Source of the DNA: Litorimonas sp964490745
Lineage (GTDB): Bacteria; Pseudomonadota; Alphaproteobacteria; Caulobacterales; Maricaulaceae
Assembly (NCBI GenBank): GCA_964490745.1
Contig: CAZBDT010000040.1
Coordinates: 1-17,187, forward strand
DNA length: 17,187 nucleotides
Reading direction: 5' to 3'
The notes beneath the pieces were generated by a model. It was not told where the DNA came from and ran no database searches. It was given only the letters and a program-made list of their open reading frames with translations. Position numbers and translations under genes: made by a program. Positions 7,574 through 14,745 of the stretch are shown piece after piece. Every line of letters begins with the position of its first letter. Within the stretch, counting starts at the first letter, position 1.

Positions 7574-9415
7574 ATGAACGAACAGAAAAACCTAATCTGG
7601 GCCATGATTCTCTCGGCAATTGTCGTGATGCTCTATTTCACCTTCATTGAGGGGCCGACTCAGCAAAAAGCGCGTCTGGATGCCGAAGCGGAAATGAACC
7701 GCCTGCGCGCAGAGCAACAAGGTGAAGTTTCTACGCTGGTCATTGAAGAACCAAAAACGCGGGAAGAACTCATCGCGGCAGGCGAGGCTACACGCATCAA
7801 AATCGACACCCCTGCCCTGACAGGGTCATTTTTGACAACCGGGTCCCGTGTGGATGATCTGGCGCTCAAGCAATATAATGCGACCCTGAGCCCGGAAGAT
7901 GGTCTTGTTCAACTACTAAATCCTGAAGGCGGCGAGCGCGGCGCTTATATTGCGGATAACTGGACGGCCGTGGACGGTGGTTCCGGCACCGGCTCGGCTT
8001 GGGCTGTTGTGTCCGGTGAAGTGATCACCCCGGACACGCCTGTCCTGCTGGAAAAGCAAGTGGGTTCTGTCCGTATCCAACGCGAGCTTAGCGTGGATGA
8101 TCAATATCTCATCACACTCACAGATCGCCTGACCAATACAGGTTCCAGTGAGACCAGCGTTGAGCGTAAGGGTGTCGCACGCCAAGTCGGCTTGGCAGAT
8201 GATCTCACCAATTTCTTCATCATCCAAGAAGGCCCGATTTCTGTCATTGACGGAAAATATCACGAGCAAAAATATAAGAAGCTCAAGAAAAAAGGCGGTT
8301 GGACCGTCAAAGGCGAAGGCGGTTGGGTTGGCCTGACTGATAAATATTGGTTGCAAGCCGCGATTGCCCCGCAAGGCAACCCTGTCACAGCTAATTATGA
8401 TTTCAAATTCATCAACAATAAAGATGTCTATGAAACGTCTTACACAACGGCGTCTCTAACCCTGACACCCGGCGCGACAGTCGAATCCATTGGCTATATG
8501 ATGGCGGGACCAAAAGATTACGATATGCTTCAATCCTATGAGGACCAAGGCATTGGAAATCTGACCAATGCGATTGGGTGGGGGAAATTGAAGGTACTAG
8601 TTAAACCGATCAGCCGCACACTCTCGTGGTTGGGTGAGCGTCTGGGCAGTATCGGTCTGGGCATTCTGGCCCTGACACTGATCATTAAGTTGATCATGTT
8701 CCCGCTCTATTCCAAGCAATATGCCTCTCAAGCAAAAATGAAGAAGGTCGCGCCCAAGCTGAAAAAGCTTCAGGAGCGTTATAAAGATGACCGCATGAAG
8801 CTACAGCAAGAAATGATGGCGCTTTATAAAAAAGAAGGCGCGAATCCGGCCGCTGGCTGCTTGCCGATCATCCCGACAATCTTTGTGTTTTTTGCGCTAT
8901 ATAAGGCCGTGTTCATCAATATTGACCTGCGCCATGCGCCTTTCTTGGGATATATTCAGGATCTTTCTGCACGCGACCCGCTTTCCATCATTAACGGATT
9001 TGGTATCTTGCCTTGGACGGGACAGCCGGAATGGCTTCCCGCTTTGCTCTGGATTGGACCGCTCGCCATTCTCTACGGCGCATCGATGAGCCTGATGTAT
9101 ATGCTGCAACCCGCGCCGACCATGGGGGCGAGCGATCAGGCTCAATTACAAGCGAAAATTTTCAAATGGATGCCGTGGATATTCATGTTCATCTTGGCTG
9201 GTTTTCCGGCGGGTCTTCTCATCTACTGGGTTTGGAACAACATCCTGTCCTTTGCTCAGCAATACTGGATCACGCGTAAAAACGGCGTCGATACACCCGT
9301 CGATAAGTTCTTCCGCAAGATCACAGGCAAGCCCGAGCCGATTGCAGAAGGCGCCGCCGTCGAAGTTGAACCCAATTCGGTCAAGAAAAAGAAAAAGCCG
9401 AAATCCAAAAAATGA
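7574..9415 (+). CDS. yidC: Membrane protein insertase YidC
   Basis: Inner-membrane insertase that works alone or with SecYEG to insert and fold membrane proteins. The 613 residues have the Gram-negative layout: a first transmembrane helix (about 8-25), a large periplasmic domain (about 55-345), and the conserved five-helix insertase core from about 355 on. The core begins ILALTLIIKLIMFPLYSKQY. Lys372 occupies the hydrophilic-groove position that is Arg366 in E. coli; from memory Lys is common here in alphaproteobacteria. The cytoplasmic coiled-coil hairpin QQEMMALYKKEGANPAAGC follows. The protein ends in a very basic tail (VKKKKKPKSKK), suited to ribosome contact. Its stop overlaps the engB start as ATGA, which indicates translational coupling. 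Confidence 0.96.
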   Translation: MNEQKNLIWAMILSAIVVMLYFTFIEGPTQQKARLDAEAEMNRLRAEQQGEVSTLVIEEPKTREELIAAGEATRIKIDTPALTGSFLTTGSRVDDLALKQYNATLSPEDGLVQLLNPEGGERGAYIADNWTAVDGGSGTGSAWAVVSGEVITPDTPVLLEKQVGSVRIQRELSVDDQYLITLTDRLTNTGSSETSVERKGVARQVGLADDLTNFFIIQEGPISVIDGKYHEQKYKKLKKKGGWTVKGEGGWVGLTDKYWLQAAIAPQGNPVTANYDFKFINNKDVYETSYTTASLTLTPGATVESIGYMMAGPKDYDMLQSYEDQGIGNLTNAIGWGKLKVLVKPISRTLSWLGERLGSIGLGILALTLIIKLIMFPLYSKQYASQAKMKKVAPKLKKLQERYKDDRMKLQQEMMALYKKEGANPAAGCLPIIPTIFVFFALYKAVFINIDLRHAPFLGYIQDLSARDPLSIINGFGILPWTGQPEWLPALLWIGPLAILYGASMSLMYMLQPAPTMGASDQAQLQAKIFKWMPWIFMFILAGFPAGLLIYWVWNNILSFAQQYWITRKNGVDTPVDKFFRKITGKPEPIAEGAAVEVEPNSVKKKKKPKSKK

Positions 9416-10110
9416 GCGAGCTTCACTCTCATCAGTCAGCAGAGAAAGCTCCGCTCGCGACAACGCCGGAGTTCACGGACATTCAGATAGAGGATGGCCG
9501 TTTACTCTTTGCGCGGGAGGTGACTTTCATGCTCTCCGTTGTCAATTTGGAGTCCCTTCCCGCGCCTGACCGTCCGGAGATTTGCTTTGCGGGGCGGTCA
9601 AATGTGGGGAAGTCCTCGCTCATCAATGCGCTGACCAATCGGAAAGGCCTCGCCCGCGCATCAAACACGCCCGGTCGGACGCGCGAGCTGAATTATTTCA
9701 ATGTCGATGATCGTCTGAATCTCGTCGACCTGCCGGGTTATGGCTACGCCCGCGCACCCAAGACCGAAATTTCAAATTGGACCCGTTTGACCCGCGCTTT
9801 TCTGCGGGGTCGGGCCGGATTGCGCCGCGTCTTTCTTCTAATCGATAGTCGTCACGGCATTAAGCCGACTGACATCGAATTGATGGAAATGCTGGACGAA
9901 GCAGCTGTTACCTATCAGCTCGTCCTGACCAAAACGGATAAGATCAAAAAGGCCGAACTCGACAAAGTCATGCGCCGGACATCCCGGACGATTGGGAAGC
10001 GCCCTGCCGCCCATCCCGAACTCATGGTGACATCGTCTGAGAAAAAGACGGGGCTAGATGATCTGCGAGCTGAAATCGCGACCTTGGCCCTGCCGCGCGC
10101 TGCGCTATAA
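9412..10110 (+). CDS. engB: Ribosome biogenesis GTP-binding protein EngB (YihA/YsxC)
   Basis: TRAFAC-class GTPase needed for late assembly of the 50S subunit. All G motifs are visible: G1 GRSNVGKSS (61-69), G2 in NTPGRTRELNYF, G3 DLPGYG, G4 TKTDK and the G5-like SSEKKTG. At 232 residues it is slightly longer than the E. coli protein because of an N-terminal extension of about 20 residues. The block EDGRLLFAREVTF that precedes the GTPase core matches alphaproteobacterial homologues as I recall them, so the upstream ATG is kept. That ATG overlaps the yidC stop by 4 bp, and argB starts 6 bp after the stop. A clear Shine-Dalgarno sequence is missing, consistent with coupled re-initiation. Confidence 0.95.
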   Translation: MSELHSHQSAEKAPLATTPEFTDIQIEDGRLLFAREVTFMLSVVNLESLPAPDRPEICFAGRSNVGKSSLINALTNRKGLARASNTPGRTRELNYFNVDDRLNLVDLPGYGYARAPKTEISNWTRLTRAFLRGRAGLRRVFLLIDSRHGIKPTDIELMEMLDEAAVTYQLVLTKTDKIKKAELDKVMRRTSRTIGKRPAAHPELMVTSSEKKTGLDDLRAEIATLALPRAAL

Positions 10111-10116
10111 GAGCCT

Positions 10117-10977
10117 ATGAAACGCCGTAAAAACGAATCAGGTTGGACAAGCGCGCAAGTGCTCTCAGAAGCCCTTCCCTTTATTCAACGCCATTCTGGC
10201 CGCTGGGTCGTCATTAAATTTGGCGGTCACGCCATGGGCGACGCCAAGCTCACGGCGGAATTTGCCAAAGACATCGTTTTACTACGCCAATGCGGATTAA
10301 AACCCGTCGTGGTCCATGGCGGCGGTCCGCAAATCGGGACCATGCTAAAGCGTTTGCAGATCAAAACAGAATTTAAAGACGGCCTTCGCGTCTCTGATAT
10401 GGAAACCGTCGGCGTTGCGGAAATGGTGCTGTCCGGCGCGATCAATAAATCCATCGTCAGCGCGATCAATGTAGCGGGCGGTAAGGCGGTCGGCATTTCA
10501 GGCCGGGATGCCGGTTTGATAACGGCACGCCCTGTCAATGCCGATCTCGGTTTCACAGGCGAACCCGTCAGCACAGACGTTTCCTTAATCGAAACGCTGG
10601 CAGGCGGCGATGCCGGATTTATTCCTGTCATTTCCCCCATCAGTGCGGACGAAACTGGTGACGGATATAACATTAATGCCGATACTGCAGCGGGCGTCAT
10701 CGCCTCTGCGCTGAGCGCAAGCCGCCTTATGCTGCTTACAGATATTGAAGGCGTTATGGATAATGACGGAAATCTGCTCACCGATCTTTCAACGGATGAA
10801 GCCCGTGAATTGATCAAAAATGGCACGGCCAAAGGCGGTATGATTCCAAAACTCACAACCGCCATTAATGCCGTTGAAATTGACGTAGAAGCCGTGGTGA
10901 TCCTCGATGGCCGCCGCGCACATGGCCTTTTGGTCGAACTCTTCACGGATATGGGTGCGGGGACACTCATTAGGTGA
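10117..10977 (+). CDS. argB: Acetylglutamate kinase
   Basis: Phosphorylates N-acetyl-L-glutamate with ATP, the second step of arginine biosynthesis, in the cytoplasm. The 286 residues show the amino acid kinase fold: VVIKFGGHAM with Lys34, VVVHGGGPQIG (64-74), SGRDAGLITA, NINADTAAGVIASAL, and KGGMIPKLTTAINAV near the end. The N-terminal stretch SAQVLSEALPFIQRHSGRW resembles the extra N-helix that in arginine-sensitive enzymes interlinks dimers into a hexamer. Feedback inhibition by arginine is therefore likely, though inferred. It follows engB by 6 bp and overlaps the next gene at its stop codon. Linkage of argB to yidC-engB is typical of alphaproteobacteria and not of enterics. Confidence 0.96.
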   Translation: MKRRKNESGWTSAQVLSEALPFIQRHSGRWVVIKFGGHAMGDAKLTAEFAKDIVLLRQCGLKPVVVHGGGPQIGTMLKRLQIKTEFKDGLRVSDMETVGVAEMVLSGAINKSIVSAINVAGGKAVGISGRDAGLITARPVNADLGFTGEPVSTDVSLIETLAGGDAGFIPVISPISADETGDGYNINADTAAGVIASALSASRLMLLTDIEGVMDNDGNLLTDLSTDEARELIKNGTAKGGMIPKLTTAINAVEIDVEAVVILDGRRAHGLLVELFTDMGAGTLIR

Positions 10978-12053
10978 TGCGCGTTTTAGGTCTTTCACTT
11001 CTATGTTTTGGCTGGGCGAATTTGGCGTCCGCTCAACTCGCTACCACGATTGAGACGACTTTGCCTTCGCCTAGCGCCTTAGAGGATTCAAATAAAACGA
11101 ATTGGGATGTGTGTAATGAGACAAGTTATGTCCTCCGCTACGCCTCTTCCTTTATCAGAAATGACCGCATGCAGACGGCAGGTTGGACAAATATTCAGCC
11201 CGGTGCATGTTCCACACTCGTCACACCCAAAGATAGTCCGCGCTTTCTCTTCGCTGAAAGTCTTCCAATGCATCGAGGCGGTGTGCGGGAATGGAAAGGC
11301 CCTGTTGAACTTTGTGCCTCCGAAGACAATTTCATATCAGATGCGACAGATAATTGTGCCCTGAAAAATCTCGAAACCCGCGATTTTTTTGCGGTTAAAC
11401 CGACTGAACGTCAAACCGCCTTTATTGAGCCGAGTGACTTTGGTGTAAACGCGGAAATCGCTGGTCTCCAACGCTTGCTTCAAGATTCAGGCTATAAAAT
11501 CACACGCGTTGACGGACTGTCAGGACGCCGCACCCTTCGCACCATCACACGTGCGAAATCTGATTTAAACCTGGATAAATCCGCCACCAATCAAGAGCTG
11601 ATCACGGCCCTGATACCAAAAGCGGAAGAGGCCCGAAATTCAATTGGATTGGACCTTTGCAATGACGGCACAAACCGGGTTTTCGCAGCTATTGCTATTC
11701 AACAAGACGGAAATTGGACCTCTCGTGGATGGTGGCCTATTGAAATCGGCCAATGCGTCAAACCTTATGATCGCAGCCTGATCGGGACGCAGGCGCATAT
11801 TTATGCTTTGCAAGAAGACATGAATGAGGCCGGTGAAGCTTTACCTGATCGCAGATTGCGCTCAGAACTCGTCACGCCTGCACCCTTTTGTATCGCAGAG
11901 TCCCGTTTTTCTGCATTAGGACGCGAAAACTGCCTGGAAAAAGGCTACGCCGCCGTCGACTTCAGGCCTATTGCCTCAGATGTTGACGTGCAGATTATCC
12001 GCTTAACTGATGCCGATTTTGTGACGGGCGGAGGAGACGGCTTGCGTCGATAG
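10977..12053 (+). CDS. Periplasmic protein, two DUF1036-like domains around a PG-binding-like segment
   Basis: Predicted exported protein of 358 residues with a Sec signal peptide ending ANLASA-Q (about residue 19-20). Two related domains can be seen. The first (about 42-147) contains WDVCNET, AGWTNIQPGAC, FLFAES, VELCAS and DNCALK. The second (about 228-350) contains LDLCNDG, RGWWPIEIGQC, HIYALQ, FCIAES and ENCLEK. Both match the DUF1036 pattern and each carries four cysteines in matching places, so two disulfides per domain are likely. Between them, LQRLLQDSGYKITRVDGLSG (about 164-183) and the TLRTITRAKSDL after it resemble a peptidoglycan-binding type 1 repeat. The function is unknown; a cell-wall-associated role is inferred. 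The ATG at 10977 overlaps the argB stop by one base (TGATG); a GTG three bases earlier (10974) would add one residue. Confidence 0.8.
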   Translation: MRVLGLSLLCFGWANLASAQLATTIETTLPSPSALEDSNKTNWDVCNETSYVLRYASSFIRNDRMQTAGWTNIQPGACSTLVTPKDSPRFLFAESLPMHRGGVREWKGPVELCASEDNFISDATDNCALKNLETRDFFAVKPTERQTAFIEPSDFGVNAEIAGLQRLLQDSGYKITRVDGLSGRRTLRTITRAKSDLNLDKSATNQELITALIPKAEEARNSIGLDLCNDGTNRVFAAIAIQQDGNWTSRGWWPIEIGQCVKPYDRSLIGTQAHIYALQEDMNEAGEALPDRRLRSELVTPAPFCIAESRFSALGRENCLEKGYAAVDFRPIASDVDVQIIRLTDADFVTGGGDGLRR

Positions 12054-12076
12054 TTCAGCACGTTAAAGGCAGGCCC

Positions 12077-12769
12077 ATGTCGAACGCTGATCTCTCTCAC
12101 ATCTCACACTGGATTTTCGATCTGGATAATACGCTCTATCCGGCGGATGTTGAGTTCTTCAGCCAAATTGTCACAAAAATCGAGCAATATGTGGCGCGTT
12201 ATCTCTCGCTTGAACCGGAAGCGGCGTTGCATCTGCAAAAAGAGTACCTCGCGGAATATGGCACGACGCTTTCGGGTATGATGGCCGTCCACGGCATGGA
12301 CCCTGCCCCCTTCCTTGATTATGTCCATGATGTCGATTTGGCATTTTTAAAGCCGAACCCGCTTTTACGTAAAAATATCGAAGCCCTTCCCGGTCAGAAA
12401 TATATCTTCACAAATGGGTCCAAGGGTCATGCCAGAAATGTCGCCGGGCATATTGAGCTCTTTGATCTCTTCGACGGGCATTTTGGTGTCGAAGATACGG
12501 GGTATATCCCAAAGCCTAAGCCCGAAGCCTATGCGGCGTTCCTCAAAGTCTTCTCCGAAATCGACCCAAAAAAAGCGATCTTTTTCGAGGATAATCTCAG
12601 AAATTTGGAAGTCCCAAAAGCGCTGGGCATGACAACAGTTCTCGTCGCCTCTGAAGAGGATTGGAGCCACGAACCCGAAGCCGCCCGTCCCGCTGGCCTG
12701 ACCGATGGGGCAGATTTCGTGGATTATGTGACGAATGATCTGGCTGGGTGGTTGGGCGAGAAAAGATAA
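12077..12769 (+). CDS. HAD-family pyrimidine 5'-nucleotidase
   Basis: Haloacid dehalogenase superfamily phosphatase, subfamily IA, of 230 residues. Motif I is FDLDNTLYP with nucleophile Asp15 and general acid Asp17. Motif II is the Thr-Asn-Gly in YIFTNGSKGHA. Motif III is the Lys in KPKPEAY. Motif IV is FFEDNLRNL. The sequence DLDNTLYP, the TNGSKGHA block and the overall length are typical of the pyrimidine 5'-nucleotidase (yeast Sdt1/Phm8-like) group, which dephosphorylates UMP or CMP. The same enzyme type is found near argB in other alphaproteobacteria. AAGGCAGG is a usable Shine-Dalgarno sequence, 23 bp after the previous stop. The in vivo substrate is not certain. It is probably the last gene of the operon that starts at rpmH. 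Confidence 0.88.
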   Translation: MSNADLSHISHWIFDLDNTLYPADVEFFSQIVTKIEQYVARYLSLEPEAALHLQKEYLAEYGTTLSGMMAVHGMDPAPFLDYVHDVDLAFLKPNPLLRKNIEALPGQKYIFTNGSKGHARNVAGHIELFDLFDGHFGVEDTGYIPKPKPEAYAAFLKVFSEIDPKKAIFFEDNLRNLEVPKALGMTTVLVASEEDWSHEPEAARPAGLTDGADFVDYVTNDLAGWLGEKR

Positions 12770-12808
12770 CTCCCACATAAATACGATATAGATGCGTCAC
12801 CCTGTACC

Positions 12809-12837
12809 TTGACCATTGGGAAATCATCCCCCAAATA
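12809..12837 (+). promoter_or_regulatory. Possible promoter of the zinc-ribbon gene
   Basis: TTGACC (12809-12814) is a good -35 element, but the -10 at 17 bp spacing is only CAAATA (12832-12837). The ATG at 12844 lies 6 nt after it and has no Shine-Dalgarno sequence, as would be expected of a leaderless transcript. A weak hairpin (GGGA/TCCC, 12818-12830) lies between the two elements. Confidence 0.2.
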
Positions 12838-12843
12838 AATGAT

Positions 12844-13029
12844 ATGAAAACCCGCACGAAATCCGCGATTGCGATTAATGCTAATGCTGTGAATTGCCCG
12901 CGTTGCAATGCGCGTCAGCCAAAATTCCGCATGCCGCGTAATCTGCGCCAATTTTTCTTTGGCGGGTGGACCTGCGAGCGTTGTCACACGGAAATGGATA
13001 GTTTCGGACGCCCGATCTTTCGTCATTAG
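12844..13029 (+). CDS. Small zinc-ribbon protein
   Basis: A 61-residue basic protein with two CxxC knuckles: NCPRCNARQPKFR (from residue 17) and GGWTCERCHTEMDSFGRP (40-57). The spacing suits a single structural zinc site. The Trp before the second pair and the conserved-looking EMDSFGR end agree with small uncharacterised proteins that I remember from proteobacteria. No function is known to me; such ribbons bind nucleic acid or protein. It is separated from the HAD gene by 74 bp and from def by 61 bp, so it is probably transcribed alone. The intact paired-Cys pattern supports a real gene despite its size. Confidence 0.7.
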   Translation: MKTRTKSAIAINANAVNCPRCNARQPKFRMPRNLRQFFFGGWTCERCHTEMDSFGRPIFRH

Positions 13030-13055
13030 CTGAAGTCAACAGCTGGGGGCGTGGC

Positions 13056-13084
13056 TTGACCAAACTTGGTCGGATGCCTATCTC
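13056..13084 (+). promoter_or_regulatory. Putative promoter of def, leaderless
   Basis: TTGACC (13056-13061) and TATCTC (13079-13084) are spaced by 17 bp. The extended -10 CCTATCTC fits the Caulobacter-type GCTANAWC at six of eight positions. Six nucleotides separate the -10 from the def ATG (13091), and there is no Shine-Dalgarno sequence, so transcription probably begins at or next to the start codon. Confidence 0.45.
13058..13071. promoter_or_regulatory. Perfect inverted repeat overlapping the def -35 box
   Basis: GACCAA-AC-TTGGTC is a perfect 6 bp inverted repeat with a 2 nt spacer. It shares GACC with the -35 element. Its symmetry and location fit an operator for a dimeric repressor, but it has no match to a regulator I can name. 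Chance occurrence cannot be excluded. Confidence 0.35.
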
Positions 13085-13090
13085 CCCCTC

Positions 13091-13609
13091 ATGACAATCA
13101 GACCCATACTCACTGTACCCAATCCAATCCTAAAGAAAGTTTCGAAACCCGTTGACGCTGTGACGGATGAGACGCGCAAACTGATGGATGATATGTTGGA
13201 GACCATGTATGCTGCGCCGGGCATCGGCCTCGCCGCGATCCAGATCGGTGAACCGCTTAATGTTATCGTGATGGATTTGGCCCGCGAGGGCGAAGAGCCG
13301 CAACCGAAATATTTCGTCAATCCGGAAATTTTAGAAAGCGTGGAAGAGACCCTGCCCTATCAGGAAGGCTGTCTCTCCATTCCGGATATTTATGAAGAAA
13401 TTGATCGTCCAGAGCGGGTGAAAATCACTTATCTGGATTATAACGGCGAACGCGTGACAGAATGGGCGGAAGGCCTTTATGCGGTTTGTATACAACATGA
13501 AATGGACCACCTGAAAGGCGTTGTCTTTATCGACTATCTGTCCCGACTAAAACGCGAACGCGCAGTGAAAAAAGTGATGAAGGCTGAAAAATTCCGGGCG
13601 ACGGCATAG
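13091..13609 (+). CDS. def: Peptide deformylase
   Basis: Metalloenzyme that removes the formyl group from the N-terminal Met of new polypeptides at the ribosome exit. The 172 residues have all three family motifs: GIGLAAIQ (44-51), EGCLSIP with the metal-ligand Cys, and QHEMDH with the two His ligands and catalytic Glu. This is a type I enzyme of normal length. The start follows a promoter-like sequence directly. The stop TAG overlaps the GTG of the next small gene by one base (TAGTG). Fmt, which adds the formyl group that Def removes, is encoded two genes downstream, the usual bacterial pairing. Confidence 0.97.
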   Translation: MTIRPILTVPNPILKKVSKPVDAVTDETRKLMDDMLETMYAAPGIGLAAIQIGEPLNVIVMDLAREGEEPQPKYFVNPEILESVEETLPYQEGCLSIPDIYEEIDRPERVKITYLDYNGERVTEWAEGLYAVCIQHEMDHLKGVVFIDYLSRLKRERAVKKVMKAEKFRATA

Positions 13610-13812
13610 TGACGATAAAAAATCATGTGATTGAAAAATTCGCCATAGTGTCTTTGTTATTCATGATTGCGATCTCCACACTTGGCTCTGAATTTCAAGT
13701 TGGAGGCGGGTTTAGCGTCGACACGATGGAAACGTGTAAATCATACGAGGTTAAAGCTTCTATCTATGACCATCGGTTACCTGATGATTGTATTTCGGTG
13801 TTTCAAAAATGA
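13609..13812 (+). CDS. Small exported or membrane-anchored protein between def and fmt
   Basis: A 67-residue ORF with a GTG start. Residues about 10-27 (EKFAIVSLLFMIAISTLGS) are hydrophobic after a basic N-terminus, so this is a signal peptide or membrane anchor. The remaining 40 residues are polar and contain two cysteines (ETCKSYE and DDCISVF) that could form a disulfide in the periplasm. I do not recognise the family. Reality is supported by the junctions: the GTG overlaps the def TAG by one base and the TGA overlaps the fmt ATG as ATGA, so all three genes would be translationally coupled. Against it: the short length, the GTG start and base composition that is more AT-rich than in the neighbours, which might indicate a recent insertion or a weakly constrained gene. 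Confidence 0.6.
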   Translation: MTIKNHVIEKFAIVSLLFMIAISTLGSEFQVGGGFSVDTMETCKSYEVKASIYDHRLPDDCISVFQK

Positions 13813-14726
13813 CTCTTAACATCGTCTTCATGGGCACGCCAGAATTTGCCGTGCCGTCTCTGGCCGAGATTATCGCCTCCGGCCATAATGTCATTCGTGT
13901 CTACACACAGCCACCACGTCGCGCGGGACGGGGTAAGCGGCTGACAAAATCTCCTGTTCACCAATTTGCAGAGTTAATGGGATTGTCTGTTGAAACGCCA
14001 GAGAGCTTTCGCAAATCCAAAGTTATTGATGGGTTGGAAGACCTACAAGCCGATGTCGCCTGTGTGGTCGCCTATGGGCAAATCCTGCCACAGCGTGCGC
14101 TTGACGCACCGAAATTTGGCTGTTTGAACTTGCACGGCTCACTGTTACCGCGCTGGCGCGGGGCGGCCCCCGTGCAACGCGCGATCATGGCGGGTGATGC
14201 GCAAACAGGCGTGCAAATCATGCAAATGGCCAAGGGCTTGGACACTGGCGACATATTGCTATCCGAAAGTACAGACATTCGCGCGACCGACACCGCCGCA
14301 ACACTCTCGCAGCGTTTGTCTCAGCTCGGCGCGCAAATGTGGCCCCGCGTTTTGGGTGGGGTGGAGCGTGAAGCCCTGACCCCGACACCACAATCCGGCG
14401 AGCCGACTTACGCCCATAAAATCGAGAAATCCGAGGCACGCCTTGACTGGAGCCGCTCAGCGCGCAATCTTGAGGCTCATATCCGCGGCTTGTCCCCATT
14501 TCCGGGCGCATGGTGCGAAATTGATGGCCGCCGGATGAAAGTCCATCTGGCGCAGGTCGTCAAAGGGCAAGGTCAACCGGGCGAAATCCTGGATGATCAA
14601 CTGACCATTGCCTGCGGTGAAGGTGCATTACAGCTTCTTTCCGTTCAACCCGCCGGAAAATCCCGGATGAGCGTGGATGACTTCCTGAGAGGGGCAAAAG
14701 CCCCCAAAGGAGCTATATTGGACTGA
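13809..14726 (+). CDS. fmt: Methionyl-tRNA formyltransferase
   Basis: Transfers a formyl group from 10-formyl-tetrahydrofolate to Met-tRNA(fMet), enabling bacterial initiation. From the ATG at 13809 it has 305 residues, close to the usual 310, beginning with the conserved NIVFMGTPEFAVPSL. The catalytic region CLNLHGSLLPRWRGAAPVQR contains the family's Asn and His, and GLDTGDIL supplies the Asp. The C-terminal tRNA-binding OB-like domain begins near RGLSPFPGAWCEIDGRRMKV. An in-frame GTG upstream (13788) would add seven residues not found in the family and would place the start inside the preceding ORF, so 13809 is preferred. The ATGA overlap with the small upstream ORF suggests coupling. Confidence 0.96.
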   Translation: MTLNIVFMGTPEFAVPSLAEIIASGHNVIRVYTQPPRRAGRGKRLTKSPVHQFAELMGLSVETPESFRKSKVIDGLEDLQADVACVVAYGQILPQRALDAPKFGCLNLHGSLLPRWRGAAPVQRAIMAGDAQTGVQIMQMAKGLDTGDILLSESTDIRATDTAATLSQRLSQLGAQMWPRVLGGVEREALTPTPQSGEPTYAHKIEKSEARLDWSRSARNLEAHIRGLSPFPGAWCEIDGRRMKVHLAQVVKGQGQPGEILDDQLTIACGEGALQLLSVQPAGKSRMSVDDFLRGAKAPKGAILD

Positions 14727-14745
14727 ACAGACACAGGGAAAGACC

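Noticed and set aside
10227..10970. Long antisense open frame of 247 codons inside argB
   Set aside because: It lies wholly within argB on the other strand, is Ser/Pro/Thr-rich as expected of a shadow frame, and has no domain.
12816..12834. Rho-independent terminator after the HAD gene (TTGGG/CCCAA)
   Set aside because: The stem has only 5 bp with a long loop and is followed by AATAAAT instead of a T-tract.
13788..13808. Upstream GTG as the fmt start
   Set aside because: It adds residues absent from the family, lies inside the preceding ORF, and the ATG at 13809 gives the canonical N-terminus and an ATGA junction.
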